64,000 nucleotides of DNA from the NCBI GenBank assembly GCA_910586225.1, contig CAJUIL010000004.1, forward strand, positions 1 through 64,000, given 5' to 3'. The notes beneath the pieces were generated by a model. It saw only the letters and a list, made by a program, of their open reading frames with translations, did no database searches and was not told the DNA's origin. A program made the translations under genes and the position numbers. Shown here one piece after another: positions 1 through 8,750 of this stretch. This stretch comes from an uncultured Eubacterium sp. Its GTDB lineage: Bacteria; Bacillota; Clostridia; Lachnospirales; Lachnospiraceae. Every line of letters begins with the position of its first letter. The first letter of the stretch is position 1.

Positions 1-353
1 TTGTCGAAGATTGTGACGGTCTTCGCTGCACCATCCCCTTTCACTTCGTATCCTTTTTTTAACCGCGCCTCACTGATCCGGGATTTTACCAGTTCCTTAA
101 TCAGTTCATTCTTTGTCATGGATTCATATTCAGACAGATCTGGTTCAGAAGAGTGCATACTGATTTGTACAGTGCTTTCTTCTTTTTGTATTCTGTTTTT
201 TGGCGGAAGGCCGTTTACGTCCCTGTACAGCCTCATATAATCCCTGGCTGTTCCCTCGCTGATACTGTATTTTATGGCTGCGTCAGTTTTACTTATTTCA
301 TTGTTGTAAATCTGTTTTCCAATGTCCAGCCGTTCTTGTCTTGTGTAACTCAT
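1..353 (-). CDS. IS3-family transposase OrfA (partial, C-terminus beyond window)
   Basis: Reading the minus strand from ATG at 353 gives an uninterrupted 117-residue frame starting MSYTRQERLDIGKQIY. It has an N-terminal helix-turn-helix (about residues 5-45: NEISKTDAAIKYSISEGTARDY) and then a charged segment with MTKNELIKELVKSRISEARL and KKGYEVKG, a pattern common in clostridial IS3-type first ORFs. A strong AGGAGG site lies upstream at about 362-367. It would bind the IS ends and, with OrfB (not in the window), form the transposase. The small plus-strand frames over this stretch are shadows. Confidence 0.75.
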   Translation of the reverse strand, partial: MSYTRQERLDIGKQIYNNEISKTDAAIKYSISEGTARDYMRLYRDVNGLPPKNRIQKEESTVQISMHSSEPDLSEYESMTKNELIKELVKSRISEARLKKGYEVKGDGAAKTVTIFD

Positions 354-459
354 TTGGTAAACCTCCTGTTCATTTAATGGGGGAACAATGTTTATGCACT
401 ATATAGACAGTGTTAAATCTTAGCATATATCCTGTCCAAAATCTACCCCCTCCGTGTCC
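1..459 (-). mobile_element. IS3-family insertion sequence, left (5') end
   Basis: The minus strand carries a transposase OrfA-like gene running off the window edge. Upstream of it the sequence ends in a candidate terminal repeat starting TGGACACGGAGGG (outer end near 459). Just beyond, an unrelated membrane-protein frame begins without its own start, which fits insertion into that gene. A TGGACA motif recurs about 20 bp inside the end. The other end and any target duplication lie outside the window, so the element's completeness is unknown. The outer boundary is inferred from the abrupt change in coding content. Confidence 0.7.
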
Positions 460-1044
460 AGTTTTAGTATACCACTTCAATCGGCGGTCTTTCTGGTAAT
501 AATAGCTGGTGTGCTTCAGGTGATCGGCGATATGGCGCCAGGAGAAGGTAGAAATAACCGTTTTGTAGCCGTCCTTTTATTTGTGCTGTGCTTTATACCG
601 CACGGCAATGTCGTAAGATGGGTATGCCGTGAACGGGTGCGTTCCTCTATCCGTATCCGTTCGGCGTATGAACCTCTAAAAAAGCTGATCGATCAGCATT
701 GTGATGGGGATGATAAAATTTACTTTGTTTCTCAGGAGAGTAATGGACTGGATTTTCATATTACATTTTATAATGCCAGACCGAATCTGGTTGCAAACGA
801 TACTTATGGAGGATGGAATCTAGGAGGACCTTTCTGCAGTACAGACGTTTCTGCAATCCAGATTACTGCAGAGGAATGGCAAAAGCTTTTATTAGAAGGA
901 AATTACGATTTTGTTGCAATCCAGCATTCGAACACTTATTTTTGCGAAAATTATTCTGGTCTGTTTGTAAAACCGGATGAGATAGCAGATACATCGTTAT
1001 TCAGGCTGGATAGAACAGATGGCAAGCTTAGACGGGTTTATTAA
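460..1044 (+). pseudogene. C-terminal remnant of an integral membrane protein cut by the IS element
   Basis: An open frame runs to 1044, but its first two codons come from the IS end and it has no ribosome binding site or natural N-terminus. The remnant (about 195 residues) has two hydrophobic segments (about residues 6-25 and 35-50) and then a roughly 140-residue soluble domain rich in aromatic residues (YFVSQESNGLDFHITFYNA and WNLGGPFCSTD). This resembles the extracytoplasmic tail of large GT-C type membrane glycosyltransferases, though the family is not certain. The following glycosyltransferase gene fits a cell-envelope glycosylation pair. Expression would need a promoter in the IS. Confidence 0.6.
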
Positions 1045-1079
1045 TCAAAATTGTTACGTGAAAAGTGAGGACAGAGGAA

Positions 1080-2162
1080 ATGCTTGAAAAGGTATCTGAG
1101 GAAGTGCTGTCTGCGGTTCCGGTTGTGATTCCTGCATACGAACCGGATCGCTCGTTTGTCTGCTTTTGTAAGGAGCTGACGGAGGTGGGATATGCTTTAG
1201 TTGTCGTGGATGATGGAAGCGGAGCGCAGTATCGCGAAATTTTTGATAGTATCCGCGCACAAAATATTATAGTATTGGAACATGAGAAAAATATGGGAAA
1301 GGGAAGGGCGCTAAAAGCTGCTTTTTCGTACATACTGCAGGAATTTCCTGAAATAATAGGCGCTGCTACAGCGGATTCGGATGGCCAGCATACGGTTTTT
1401 GATATTGGGAAATGCATAGCTGCTTTTGCGGAGCATCCAAATGACCTTATATTAGGATGCAGAACATTTGACGGAGCCGGAGTGCCTTGGAAAAGCAGGC
1501 TTGGCAATGAATTAACAAAAAAGGCTTTCCGGTTTTTGTGCGGCATAAATTTATCCGATACGCAGACGGGGCTTCGTGTAATTCCTGGGGATTTTATGCG
1601 GGAACTGCTTGATACACCGGGGGAGAGGTTTGAATTTGAAACAAATATGCTTTTAAAATGTAAGAATAGCAGAAATATCAGAGAAGTGGAAATTTGTACG
1701 ATTTATGATTCAAAAACAGAGCATAAAACGCATTTTCGTCCGTTGCATGATTCTGTTCGCATTTATCGGACGATTTTATTGTATGCGGCAGTTTCTTTTT
1801 TATGTGCATTTCTGGATTTTGCGTTATTCCATTTTCTGGCGCAAAGAACTTCTAATGTATGGTTTATAACGTATCTGGGCAGGGCGTTGTCTGCGACAGC
1901 TAATTTTGTACTCAACCGTAAGCTTGTATTCCGTCACAAAAACGCTGCGCTGCCTGCATTTTTAAAATATGCCATATTAGCCTTAGTGTCGGGAACTGCT
2001 TCAGCGCTGCTGCAGAAAGTGATCAATGCCTGTTTGGGAAAAGGATTGAATCTTGCAGTAAAAGCGATTGTGGAAGCAGGGTTGTTTTTCTTTAATTATG
2101 TGATACAAAAGAGAATGGTATTCGCAGGAACGCAGGAGAGATATACACAGAAAGGGAAGTGA
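1080..2162 (+). CDS. Glycosyltransferase family 2 fused to a GtrA-type membrane domain
   Basis: The N-terminal half is a dolichol-phosphate-mannose-synthase-like GT2 domain: VVIPAYEPD near the start, VVVDDGSG, and the nucleotide-sugar/metal motif ADSDGQH at about residues 100-106. The C-terminal ~130 residues contain about four hydrophobic helices typical of GtrA (ILLYAAVSFLCAFLDFALFH, then RALSATANFVLNRKLVF). Such proteins load a sugar onto undecaprenyl phosphate and help flip it for wall or polysaccharide glycosylation. I chose ATG 1080 behind AGAGGA; GTG 1065 is an in-frame alternative adding five residues. The truncated membrane gene just upstream is a plausible former partner. Confidence 0.8.
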   Translation: MLEKVSEEVLSAVPVVIPAYEPDRSFVCFCKELTEVGYALVVVDDGSGAQYREIFDSIRAQNIIVLEHEKNMGKGRALKAAFSYILQEFPEIIGAATADSDGQHTVFDIGKCIAAFAEHPNDLILGCRTFDGAGVPWKSRLGNELTKKAFRFLCGINLSDTQTGLRVIPGDFMRELLDTPGERFEFETNMLLKCKNSRNIREVEICTIYDSKTEHKTHFRPLHDSVRIYRTILLYAAVSFLCAFLDFALFHFLAQRTSNVWFITYLGRALSATANFVLNRKLVFRHKNAALPAFLKYAILALVSGTASALLQKVINACLGKGLNLAVKAIVEAGLFFFNYVIQKRMVFAGTQERYTQKGK

Positions 2163-2181
2163 AAAAATTTTTGCAACCCTC

Positions 2182-2209
2182 TTGACGAATGGAAAAAATA
2201 TGCTATAAT
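2182..2209 (+). promoter_or_regulatory. Promoter of rpsU
   Basis: TTGACG at 2182-2187 and TATAAT at 2204-2209, 16 bp apart, with a TG extended -10 element (TGC just before TATAAT). It lies about 75 bp upstream of the rpsU start. Confidence 0.75.
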
Positions 2210-2283
2210 AGTTTCTAGTGCTAAAATATTACCTAACAGTTGAACGCACAATACGCAACTGGAGGGAGGTTAGGTGTGAGAAT

Positions 2284-2460
2284 ATGTCAAATGTGATCGT
2301 AAAAGAGAACGAGACTTTAGATTCCGCATTACGCAGATTCAAGAGAAACTGCGCAAAAGCAGGAATCCAGCAGGAGATTCGCAAAAGAGAACATTATGAA
2401 AAGCCAAGTGTTCGTCGCAAAAAGAAATCCGAAGCTGCAAGAAAACGTAAATATAACTAA
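2284..2460 (+). CDS. rpsU: 30S ribosomal protein S21
   Basis: A 58-residue, strongly basic protein (MSNVIVKENETLDSALRRF, ending KKKSEAARKRKYN) matching S21 in length and sequence. It sits on the small ribosomal subunit and helps translation initiation. A longer frame opens at 2218, but ATG 2284 is the family start and follows a purine-rich GGAGGGAGGT stretch. It appears monocistronic: its own promoter lies upstream and an intrinsic terminator follows. Confidence 0.95.
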   Translation: MSNVIVKENETLDSALRRFKRNCAKAGIQQEIRKREHYEKPSVRRKKKSEAARKRKYN

Positions 2461-2475
2461 GTCTGCAAAGATTGG

Positions 2476-2510
2476 AAAGAGCTGTCGCGCGCTGTGGCAG
2501 CTCTTTTAAA
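2476..2510 (+). terminator. Intrinsic terminator after rpsU
   Basis: AAAGAGCTG (2476-2484) pairs with CAGCTCTTT (2498-2506) around a 13-nt loop, and the right arm runs into a T-run. Confidence 0.8.
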
Positions 2511-2572
2511 TTTACAGAAAGAGTTGACGATAAAAACCCCCTGTGTTAAGCTGTTTAAAGAGTTTTGTCAGC

Positions 2573-2602
2573 AGCAGCCGGCCGCTGCGGCCGGCTGCTT
2601 TT
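2573..2602 (+). repeat. GC-rich perfect palindrome upstream of aroE
   Basis: AGCAGCCGGCCGC (2573-2585) and its exact reverse complement (2587-2599) are separated by one base, and TTTT follows. It could be a second terminator insulating aroE or a leader hairpin; no regulator-binding role can be shown from sequence. Confidence 0.6.
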
Positions 2603-2663
2603 GGAAGATTGGAGCAGGGAAGCTCGGAACGAAAGAAGTGAATTACACAAAAGGAGTATAGAA

Positions 2664-3533
2664 ATGGAAAACAGGATTTCAGGAACAACAGGTCTGTTGG
2701 CGCTGATCGGTTCGCCCGTTGGGCATTCCGGCTCGCCGGCGATGTATAATTATAGCTTTCAAAAGCTTGGGCTTGATTATGTCTACGTGGCGTTTGATGT
2801 GCCGGTGGAACAGGTCGGTCAGGCGATCGGGGCGATGCGTACATTTGGGATGCGCGGCTTAAACGTAACGATGCCGGATAAGACCGAGGCGGTCAAATAT
2901 ATGGACGAGCTGTCTGATGCGGCGCGTGTGATCGGGGCGGTGAATACGATCGTGAATGACGGCGGCAGGCTGACAGGATATATGACCGACGGAGAGGGAT
3001 TTGTGAATAACCTGCGTGACCATGGCGTGGAGATTGCGGGAAAGAAGATTACGGTCGCAGGCGGCGGCGGAGCTGCGACGGCGATACAGGTACAGTGCGC
3101 GCTGGACGGGGCGCGGGAGATTTCGATTTTTAATATGAAAGACGCGTTTTTTGCACGTACACTGGAAATAGCGGAGAAAATAAGGAAGGAACGGCCGGAT
3201 TGTATCGTACAGGTGTTTGATATTGCGGATACAGAGAAAATGACGCAGGAGATAGCATCCAGCGATATTTTTGCCAATGCGACGATCGTGGGCATGAAGC
3301 CGATGGAGAAAGAAAGTGTGGTACAGGATACGTCGGCGTTCCGGCCTGGGCTTGTCGTGTGTGACGCGGTGTATAACCCGAAGGAAACAAGGCTGCTGCG
3401 CGAGGCAGGCCAGGCGGGCTGTGCGTGTATTTCCGGCGAGGGGATGCTGCTTTGGCAAGGTGCGGCTGCCTTTAAGCTTTATACCGGACAGGATATGCCG
3501 GTGCAGGAGGTCAAGGAGCGTTTTTTTCAATAG
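2664..3533 (+). CDS. aroE: Shikimate dehydrogenase
   Basis: 289 residues from ATG 2664, behind AAGGAG. It catalyses NADPH-dependent reduction of 3-dehydroshikimate to shikimate in aromatic amino acid synthesis. Visible signatures are the substrate-site SPVGHSGSPAMYN near residues 17-29, LNVTMPDKTE with the catalytic Lys, and the Rossmann glycine-rich loop VAGGGGAATAI at about residue 135. A C-terminal GEGMLLWQGAAAF matches the family's closing helix motif. Length is normal. aroK and aroD lie 5 kb downstream, separated by sulfur and phosphate genes, so the pathway is only loosely clustered. Confidence 0.93.
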   Translation: MENRISGTTGLLALIGSPVGHSGSPAMYNYSFQKLGLDYVYVAFDVPVEQVGQAIGAMRTFGMRGLNVTMPDKTEAVKYMDELSDAARVIGAVNTIVNDGGRLTGYMTDGEGFVNNLRDHGVEIAGKKITVAGGGGAATAIQVQCALDGAREISIFNMKDAFFARTLEIAEKIRKERPDCIVQVFDIADTEKMTQEIASSDIFANATIVGMKPMEKESVVQDTSAFRPGLVVCDAVYNPKETRLLREAGQAGCACISGEGMLLWQGAAAFKLYTGQDMPVQEVKERFFQ

Positions 3534-3667
3534 TTGGCTGTGATAGGTAGTATTTTAAGGTTATTTTAAGAAAAAAAGCATATGCTATTGCCGGAGTGTG
3601 CCGTTTGCCAAAGCGGCAGCAGGCTGTGCGGACAGGACGGCAGGATCAGATGATGAGGAGGAATAAA

Positions 3668-4567
3668 ATGAGTGAATTATCCCATTTGGATGAGCTGGAG
3701 GCGGAAGCCATATACATTATCCGTGAAGTGGCGGCGGAGTGTGAAAAGCCGGTGATGCTGTATTCCATCGGTAAGGACAGCTCTGTAATGCTGCATCTTG
3801 CGATGAAGGCGTTTTATCCGGAGAAGCCGCCGTTTCCGTTTTTACATGTGAATACGACGTGGAAGTTTCGGGAGATGATCGCGTTTCGTGACCGGATGGC
3901 AGATAAGCTGGGGATCGAGATGCTGGAATATATTAATGAGGACGGCGTGGCAAGAGGGATCAACCCGTTCGACCATGGCGCGGCGTATACAGATATTATG
4001 AAAACGCAGGCGTTAAAGCAGGCGTTGAACAAATACGGATTTACAGCGGCGTTCGGGGGCGGACGGCGTGACGAGGAAAAATCCAGGGCCAAGGAGCGGA
4101 TTTTTTCATTCCGCAATGAAAACCATGCCTGGGACCCGAAAAACCAGCGGCCGGAGATGTGGAAGCTGTTTAATACGATGATCCACCAAGGGGAGAGCAT
4201 TCGTGTATTTCCGATCTCCAACTGGACGGAAAAGGATATCTGGCAGTATATCAAGCGGGAAAACATTGAGATCGTGCCGCTGTATTTTGCTAAGGAGCGC
4301 CCGGTTGTATATCGTGACGGTAATATCATTATGGTAGACGACGACCGGATGAAGCTGCGTGACGGGGAAACGATCGAGCATAAAAAAGTACGGTTCCGTA
4401 CGCTTGGCTGTTATCCGCTGACTGGAGGCTGTGAGTCGCAGGCCGATACGCTGGATGCGATCATTGAAGAGACGCTGAGCGCGGTAGAGTCTGAGCGTAC
4501 GTCGCGTGTCATTGACCATGAAGCGGCGGGAAGCATGGAAAGAAGAAAGCGGGAGGGATATTTCTAA
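3668..4567 (+). CDS. cysD: Sulfate adenylyltransferase subunit 2 (ATP sulfurylase, small subunit)
   Basis: 299 residues. CysD adenylylates sulfate with ATP to form APS, driven by GTP hydrolysis in CysN. The PP-loop motif appears as YSIGKDSSVMLHLA at about residues 37-50, and the C-terminal half carries GCYPLTGGCES, both typical of CysD. I chose ATG 3668 because GAGGAGGA lies 7 nt upstream; an upstream ATG at 3653 would overlap that site. The stop is directly abutted by cysN, so the two are co-translated. No APS kinase or APS reductase gene is in the window. Confidence 0.93.
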   Translation: MSELSHLDELEAEAIYIIREVAAECEKPVMLYSIGKDSSVMLHLAMKAFYPEKPPFPFLHVNTTWKFREMIAFRDRMADKLGIEMLEYINEDGVARGINPFDHGAAYTDIMKTQALKQALNKYGFTAAFGGGRRDEEKSRAKERIFSFRNENHAWDPKNQRPEMWKLFNTMIHQGESIRVFPISNWTEKDIWQYIKRENIEIVPLYFAKERPVVYRDGNIIMVDDDRMKLRDGETIEHKKVRFRTLGCYPLTGGCESQADTLDAIIEETLSAVESERTSRVIDHEAAGSMERRKREGYF

Positions 4568-6280
4568 ATGAAGGGGTTATTAAAATTTATCACATGCGGA
4601 AGTGTTGACGACGGAAAATCCACGCTGATCGGGCATATTCTGTATGATGCAAAGCTGCTTTACGCAGATCAGGAGCGCGCGCTGGAGTTAGACAGCAAGG
4701 TCGGCAGCAGAGAGGGCGCGATTGATTATTCCCTGCTGCTGGACGGGCTGATGGCGGAGCGGGAGCAGGGCATCACGATCGACGTAGCCTACCGTTATTT
4801 TACAACGGACAACCGCAGCTTTATCGTGGCGGATACGCCGGGCCACGAGGAGTATACGAGAAATATGGCGGTCGGGGCTTCGTTTGCGGAGCTTGCTGTC
4901 ATTTTAATTGACGCGAAGGCAGGCGTGCTTGTCCAGACAAGGCGTCATGCAAGGATCTGTGCGCTGATGGGCATCAAGTACTTTGTATTTGCAGTAAACA
5001 AGATGGATCTGGCAGGCTACAGCGAAGAACGGTTCCATGAAATTGAAGCGCAGATCCAGGAGCTTTCGGACGAGCTTTCGCTCGGCAGCGTCAAGATTAT
5101 TCCAGTATCTGCGACGGAGGGCGACAATATTACAACGAAGAGCGCAAATATGCCTTGGTACGGCGAAGAAGCCTTGCTGGATTATCTGGAAAATATCGAT
5201 ACGTCGGAAAAGACGATGGAGACAGGCGCTTATATGCCGGTACAGCGGGTGTGCCGTCCAAACCATGAGTTCCGCGGATTCCAGGGGCAGGTAGAAGCCG
5301 GGGAATTTCACGTTGGGGACGAGATTGAAGCGCTGCCAGGCAGCCAGAGGGCGAAGATCCGATCGGTACTGATCGGGGATCAGCCGTCGGAATCTGTCTG
5401 CAAAGGCCAGCCGGCGACGATTCAGCTTGACCGCGAGATCGATATTTCACGCGGCAGCGTAATAGTAAAGGACGCGCCGATCACTCTGTCGAAAAAAGTG
5501 ACGGCGACAATTTTGTGGATGGACGACGCCAGTCTGCATACAGACCAGGATTATCTGATCAAGATTGGCACGAAGCAGATGCCTGCGATGATCAGCAGCA
5601 TCCATTACAAGATCGATGTCAATACCGGAAAGCATCTGCCTGCGGTTTCGCTTCAGAAAAATGAGATTGCGGTATGTGACATTGTGCTTTCGGAAAATAT
5701 CGCGGTGGACGAGTTTGCCAGACATAAGACGATGGGTGAGCTTATTTTGATCGACCGGGTAAGCCATATGACATCCGCGTGCGGTGTAGTAGACAGTACG
5801 AGGGGCAGAGGCGAGCGGGATAAGATGACGACGTTTGAGTACGGAGAGTTAAAGGCAGGAGCCGGTATTTTCAAGGAATATTACCTGAATCTGTTTTTAG
5901 ATACGATCACGAAGGAAAGCCCGCACAACGGCCGCTTTACAGTCGGCGACGAGGTGCCGGTCAAAGGAGAGAGCTATCACTACCCGGCGTATCTGGATAT
6001 GATCATTTTGCATGAGCATATGGCAGTCTGCATCCGGGACAGCAGAATCACAAAAATTGTTTCCACAAACGATTATACGTACGAAGGCTATCCGATCGTA
6101 AACGGCCGTGGCTGCTATGTGCGTGCGGAAAGCCAGGCGCAGGTGGAGCAGTTTATATATGAATTTGACAGGACGCAAAAGGACGGCGCTGCGCAGTTTT
6201 ATAACCGCTGGCTGCAGTTTGAAAAATACAGGAGCATTGTATTTAAGGATAATTACTGGGGTGCGTCGAATCTTTCCTAA
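4568..6280 (+). CDS. cysN: Sulfate adenylyltransferase subunit 1 (GTPase) with C-terminal extension
   Basis: 570 residues. The GTPase domain shows G1 GSVDDGKSTLIG (residues 11-22), DTPGHEEYTRNM near residue 93 and NKMD near 145, followed by EF-Tu-like beta-barrel domains. It regulates and energises CysD. It is about 95 residues longer than the standalone E. coli protein. The extra C-terminal region (roughly residues 430-570) has no Walker A motif, so it is not an active CysC-type APS kinase; it may be a degenerate or distinct domain. It starts one base after the cysD stop. Confidence 0.9.
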   Translation: MKGLLKFITCGSVDDGKSTLIGHILYDAKLLYADQERALELDSKVGSREGAIDYSLLLDGLMAEREQGITIDVAYRYFTTDNRSFIVADTPGHEEYTRNMAVGASFAELAVILIDAKAGVLVQTRRHARICALMGIKYFVFAVNKMDLAGYSEERFHEIEAQIQELSDELSLGSVKIIPVSATEGDNITTKSANMPWYGEEALLDYLENIDTSEKTMETGAYMPVQRVCRPNHEFRGFQGQVEAGEFHVGDEIEALPGSQRAKIRSVLIGDQPSESVCKGQPATIQLDREIDISRGSVIVKDAPITLSKKVTATILWMDDASLHTDQDYLIKIGTKQMPAMISSIHYKIDVNTGKHLPAVSLQKNEIAVCDIVLSENIAVDEFARHKTMGELILIDRVSHMTSACGVVDSTRGRGERDKMTTFEYGELKAGAGIFKEYYLNLFLDTITKESPHNGRFTVGDEVPVKGESYHYPAYLDMIILHEHMAVCIRDSRITKIVSTNDYTYEGYPIVNGRGCYVRAESQAQVEQFIYEFDRTQKDGAAQFYNRWLQFEKYRSIVFKDNYWGASNLS

Positions 6281-6419
6281 ATTTAAATTTTACAGGAACT
6301 TTACATTTGGATAACCTGGATTTTACCTGGGCATAATAAAATACTGTCAGAACTAAAATGGCGGCAGATCGGGATACCGAAGCTGCTGCTATTTGTAAAC
6401 AAGAAAGAGGAGCATACTT

Positions 6420-8081
6420 ATGAAAGATACGTTGCAGATTCTATTCGGTTTACTGGGCGGCCTGGCAGTATTTATTTTTGGCATGAATATGATGAGCGAA
6501 TGCCTGCAGAAGGCCGCAGGTGAAAAAATGAAAAGCATCCTGGCGCTTTTGACGAAAAATCCGGTGATGGGCGTGTTAGCGGGCGCTTTGACGACGGCGG
6601 TGCTGCAAAGCTCCAGCGCGACGACGGTAATGGCAATCGGCTTTGTCAGCGCAGGACTGATGAGCCTGCCGCAGTCGATTTCGATCATATTGGGCGCAAA
6701 TATCGGTACGACAATGACCGCGCAGATCATTGCGTTTAAGATCAGCGATTATATTTACCTGTTTATATTTTTGGGTTTTGCGGTGTCTTATGCCGCAAAA
6801 TCGGAGAAGGCGAGAAATATAGGCCAGACGGTGTTTGCGTTTGGTCTGCTGTTTTTGGGTATTGAGACAATGGGCAGCGTGATGAAGCCGCTGGCGGGCA
6901 GTCCGTTCTTTTTAAATATGATCGAGCGGGTAGGGGATATTCCGGTGCTCGGCGTGCTGACGGGTACGTTTATGACGCTTGTCGTGCAAAGCAGCTCCGC
7001 TACGATCGCGGTTTTGCAGAATTTTGCGCAGCAGGCAGGGCCGGACGGCGTGACGAGTATTTTAGGGCTGGCCGGGGCGATACCGATTTTGCTTGGAGAT
7101 AATGTCGGTACGACGATCACGGCGCTGATCGCCTGCATCGGACAGGCGAAGGACGCCAAACGGACAGCGCTTGCACATTGTATCTTTAATTTATCCGGCT
7201 GTTTGCTATTTATCTGGTTTATCCAGCCGTTTGCGGCGCTGATACGCTATATTTCTCCAGCGGGGCCGGAGGTTGCGGTGATATCCAGACAGATCGCAAA
7301 TGCCCATACGCTGTTTAACCTGATCATGACGCTGATCTGGACGCCGCTTTTGCCTTATATGGTAAAGCTTGTGACCGGGTTCATACGAGACGGGAAGGCC
7401 GTAGCAAAGGACATTTCCGTGCCGATGTATCTGGACAGCAAGCTGACTGCGCAGCCAGCCGCGGCACTGCGCCTTGTAGAAAAAGAGACGATCCGCTGTG
7501 GAGTGGCTGCCGAGGAGCTGTTAGCGGATGTGACGGCTTCTGTTCGGACGGAGGATAAAAGCCTGTCGGGACTGACGATTCAAAAGGCTGGTCAGGTGCG
7601 CACCTTATATGAAACAGTAACGGAATACGTATCCGATCTGCTTGCCGCCGGAAGTATGAGTGAGGAGCAGGCGAACGAGGCCGCGGGCATTTTATACCTG
7701 TTGGGCGATTATGACCGGATCGTGCTGCTGTGCCAGGAGTTATTGGAGATGATCGTAGATAAGGACAATAAATATAAGAGCGCTAAATTTTCGAAGGAAG
7801 CCAGAAGGGATCTGGAGCATAGTCTGGAGCTGGTCGGGGAGATGTATCGGGAAGCGTTTGGGATGCTTCGAAGCGGCGACCGGGACAAGATGAAAAAAAT
7901 CCGCAAAAAAAAGGAAAAGCTGCTTGACGTCAGCCTGCGTATGCGCAAGGCGCATTTGGAGCGTGTGGATAAAGGCAAGTGCAGCGGGAAGCTTACGAAG
8001 CCGTTTTATAAGGTGCTGAACGCGCTGGACCGTTTGAGCAACAGCTGTGCGAATCTGGCGGATCATGAGGTGGAGTGGTAG
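6420..8081 (+). CDS. Na/Pi cotransporter family protein (NptA-like) with PhoU-like tail
   Basis: 553 residues. The N-terminal ~330 residues contain eight or more hydrophobic segments and two inverted QSSSAT motifs (QSSSATTVMAIG near residue 65 and QSSSATIAVL near residue 190), the hallmark of the SLC34/NptA Na+-phosphate family. The C-terminal ~200 residues are helical and charged, like PhoU. The RBS is GAGGAG at about 6408. It probably imports an anion with sodium. Phosphate is the family substrate, but position directly after cysDN leaves sulfate open; this is inference. A 140-bp gap separates it from cysN. Confidence 0.85.
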   Translation: MKDTLQILFGLLGGLAVFIFGMNMMSECLQKAAGEKMKSILALLTKNPVMGVLAGALTTAVLQSSSATTVMAIGFVSAGLMSLPQSISIILGANIGTTMTAQIIAFKISDYIYLFIFLGFAVSYAAKSEKARNIGQTVFAFGLLFLGIETMGSVMKPLAGSPFFLNMIERVGDIPVLGVLTGTFMTLVVQSSSATIAVLQNFAQQAGPDGVTSILGLAGAIPILLGDNVGTTITALIACIGQAKDAKRTALAHCIFNLSGCLLFIWFIQPFAALIRYISPAGPEVAVISRQIANAHTLFNLIMTLIWTPLLPYMVKLVTGFIRDGKAVAKDISVPMYLDSKLTAQPAAALRLVEKETIRCGVAAEELLADVTASVRTEDKSLSGLTIQKAGQVRTLYETVTEYVSDLLAAGSMSEEQANEAAGILYLLGDYDRIVLLCQELLEMIVDKDNKYKSAKFSKEARRDLEHSLELVGEMYREAFGMLRSGDRDKMKKIRKKKEKLLDVSLRMRKAHLERVDKGKCSGKLTKPFYKVLNALDRLSNSCANLADHEVEW

Positions 8082-8093
8082 CTTAATATTTGC

Positions 8094-8122
8094 TTTACAG
8101 AAGCTTTTTTTCCTGCTATAAT
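8094..8122 (+). promoter_or_regulatory. Promoter of aroK-aroD
   Basis: TTTACA (8094-8099), 17-bp spacer, TATAAT (8117-8122) with TG extension, ahead of aroK. Confidence 0.75.
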
Positions 8123-8198
8123 CAAACATGGATCGGAAATGGAGAGGGGTAGTCTGCGTGGCAGGCTGCCTTTTTGCGCATGAAAGGAGTTTGACACG

Positions 8199-8750
8199 AT
8201 GGAGCACAATATTTTTCTGATTGGTTTTATGGGAAGCGGCAAGTCAACGATATCTGACTATCTGAGCCAGCATTACGCGATGGAGAAGATGGAAATGGAC
8301 CAGATGATCGCGCAGCAGGAAGGCATGAGCATTTCAGAGATTTTTCAGACGCATGGGGAGGAATATTTCCGCAATCTGGAAACGGATGTATTAAAGGAGC
8401 TGCAGAGCAAAGGGAATGTTGTAGTATCCTGCGGCGGCGGAACAGCGATGCGGGAATGTAATGTGGAGCTGATGAAGAAAAACGGAAAGATCGTGCTGCT
8501 TGCGGCAAGTCCGCAGACGATTTACGAGCGTGTAAAGGACAGCCACGACCGGCCTCTTTTAGAAGGGCATATGGATGTTTCTTATATCGAGGGTCTGATG
8601 GAGCAGCGCAGGACCAGATACGAGGCGGCTGCGGATGTGGTGATCCAGACAGACGGCCTGGACCAGGCGTCGATCTGCGAAGAGCTGATGCACAGGCTAG
8701 AGGAGGGCGAAAATGCATACGGTTACAGTCAGAAATGTGACAATCGGTGA
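8199..8750 (+). CDS. aroK: Shikimate kinase
   Basis: 183 residues, starting at ATG 8199 after AAAGGAG. It phosphorylates shikimate at the 3-hydroxyl with ATP. It has Walker A GFMGSGKST (about residues 9-17), the shikimate-binding D of MEMDQ near residue 34, the SCGGGTA motif near residue 82, and the lid/adenine segment with DRPLL near residue 117. The 3' end overlaps aroD by 38 bp, implying translational coupling. Confidence 0.92.
   Translation: MEHNIFLIGFMGSGKSTISDYLSQHYAMEKMEMDQMIAQQEGMSISEIFQTHGEEYFRNLETDVLKELQSKGNVVVSCGGGTAMRECNVELMKKNGKIVLLAASPQTIYERVKDSHDRPLLEGHMDVSYIEGLMEQRRTRYEAAADVVIQTDGLDQASICEELMHRLEEGENAYGYSQKCDNR

Noticed and set aside
1028..1546. Minus-strand frame of 172 residues opposite the glycosyltransferase
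   Set aside because: It overlaps a well-supported GT2 gene and shows no recognisable motif, so it is a shadow.
3534..3667. S-box or other sulfur riboswitch upstream of cysD
   Set aside because: The leader contains only short hairpin potential; I could not match conserved SAM riboswitch elements or a terminator/antiterminator pair.
5850..6280. APS kinase (CysC) domain at the CysN C-terminus
   Set aside because: No Walker A motif or other CysC signature is visible in the extension.
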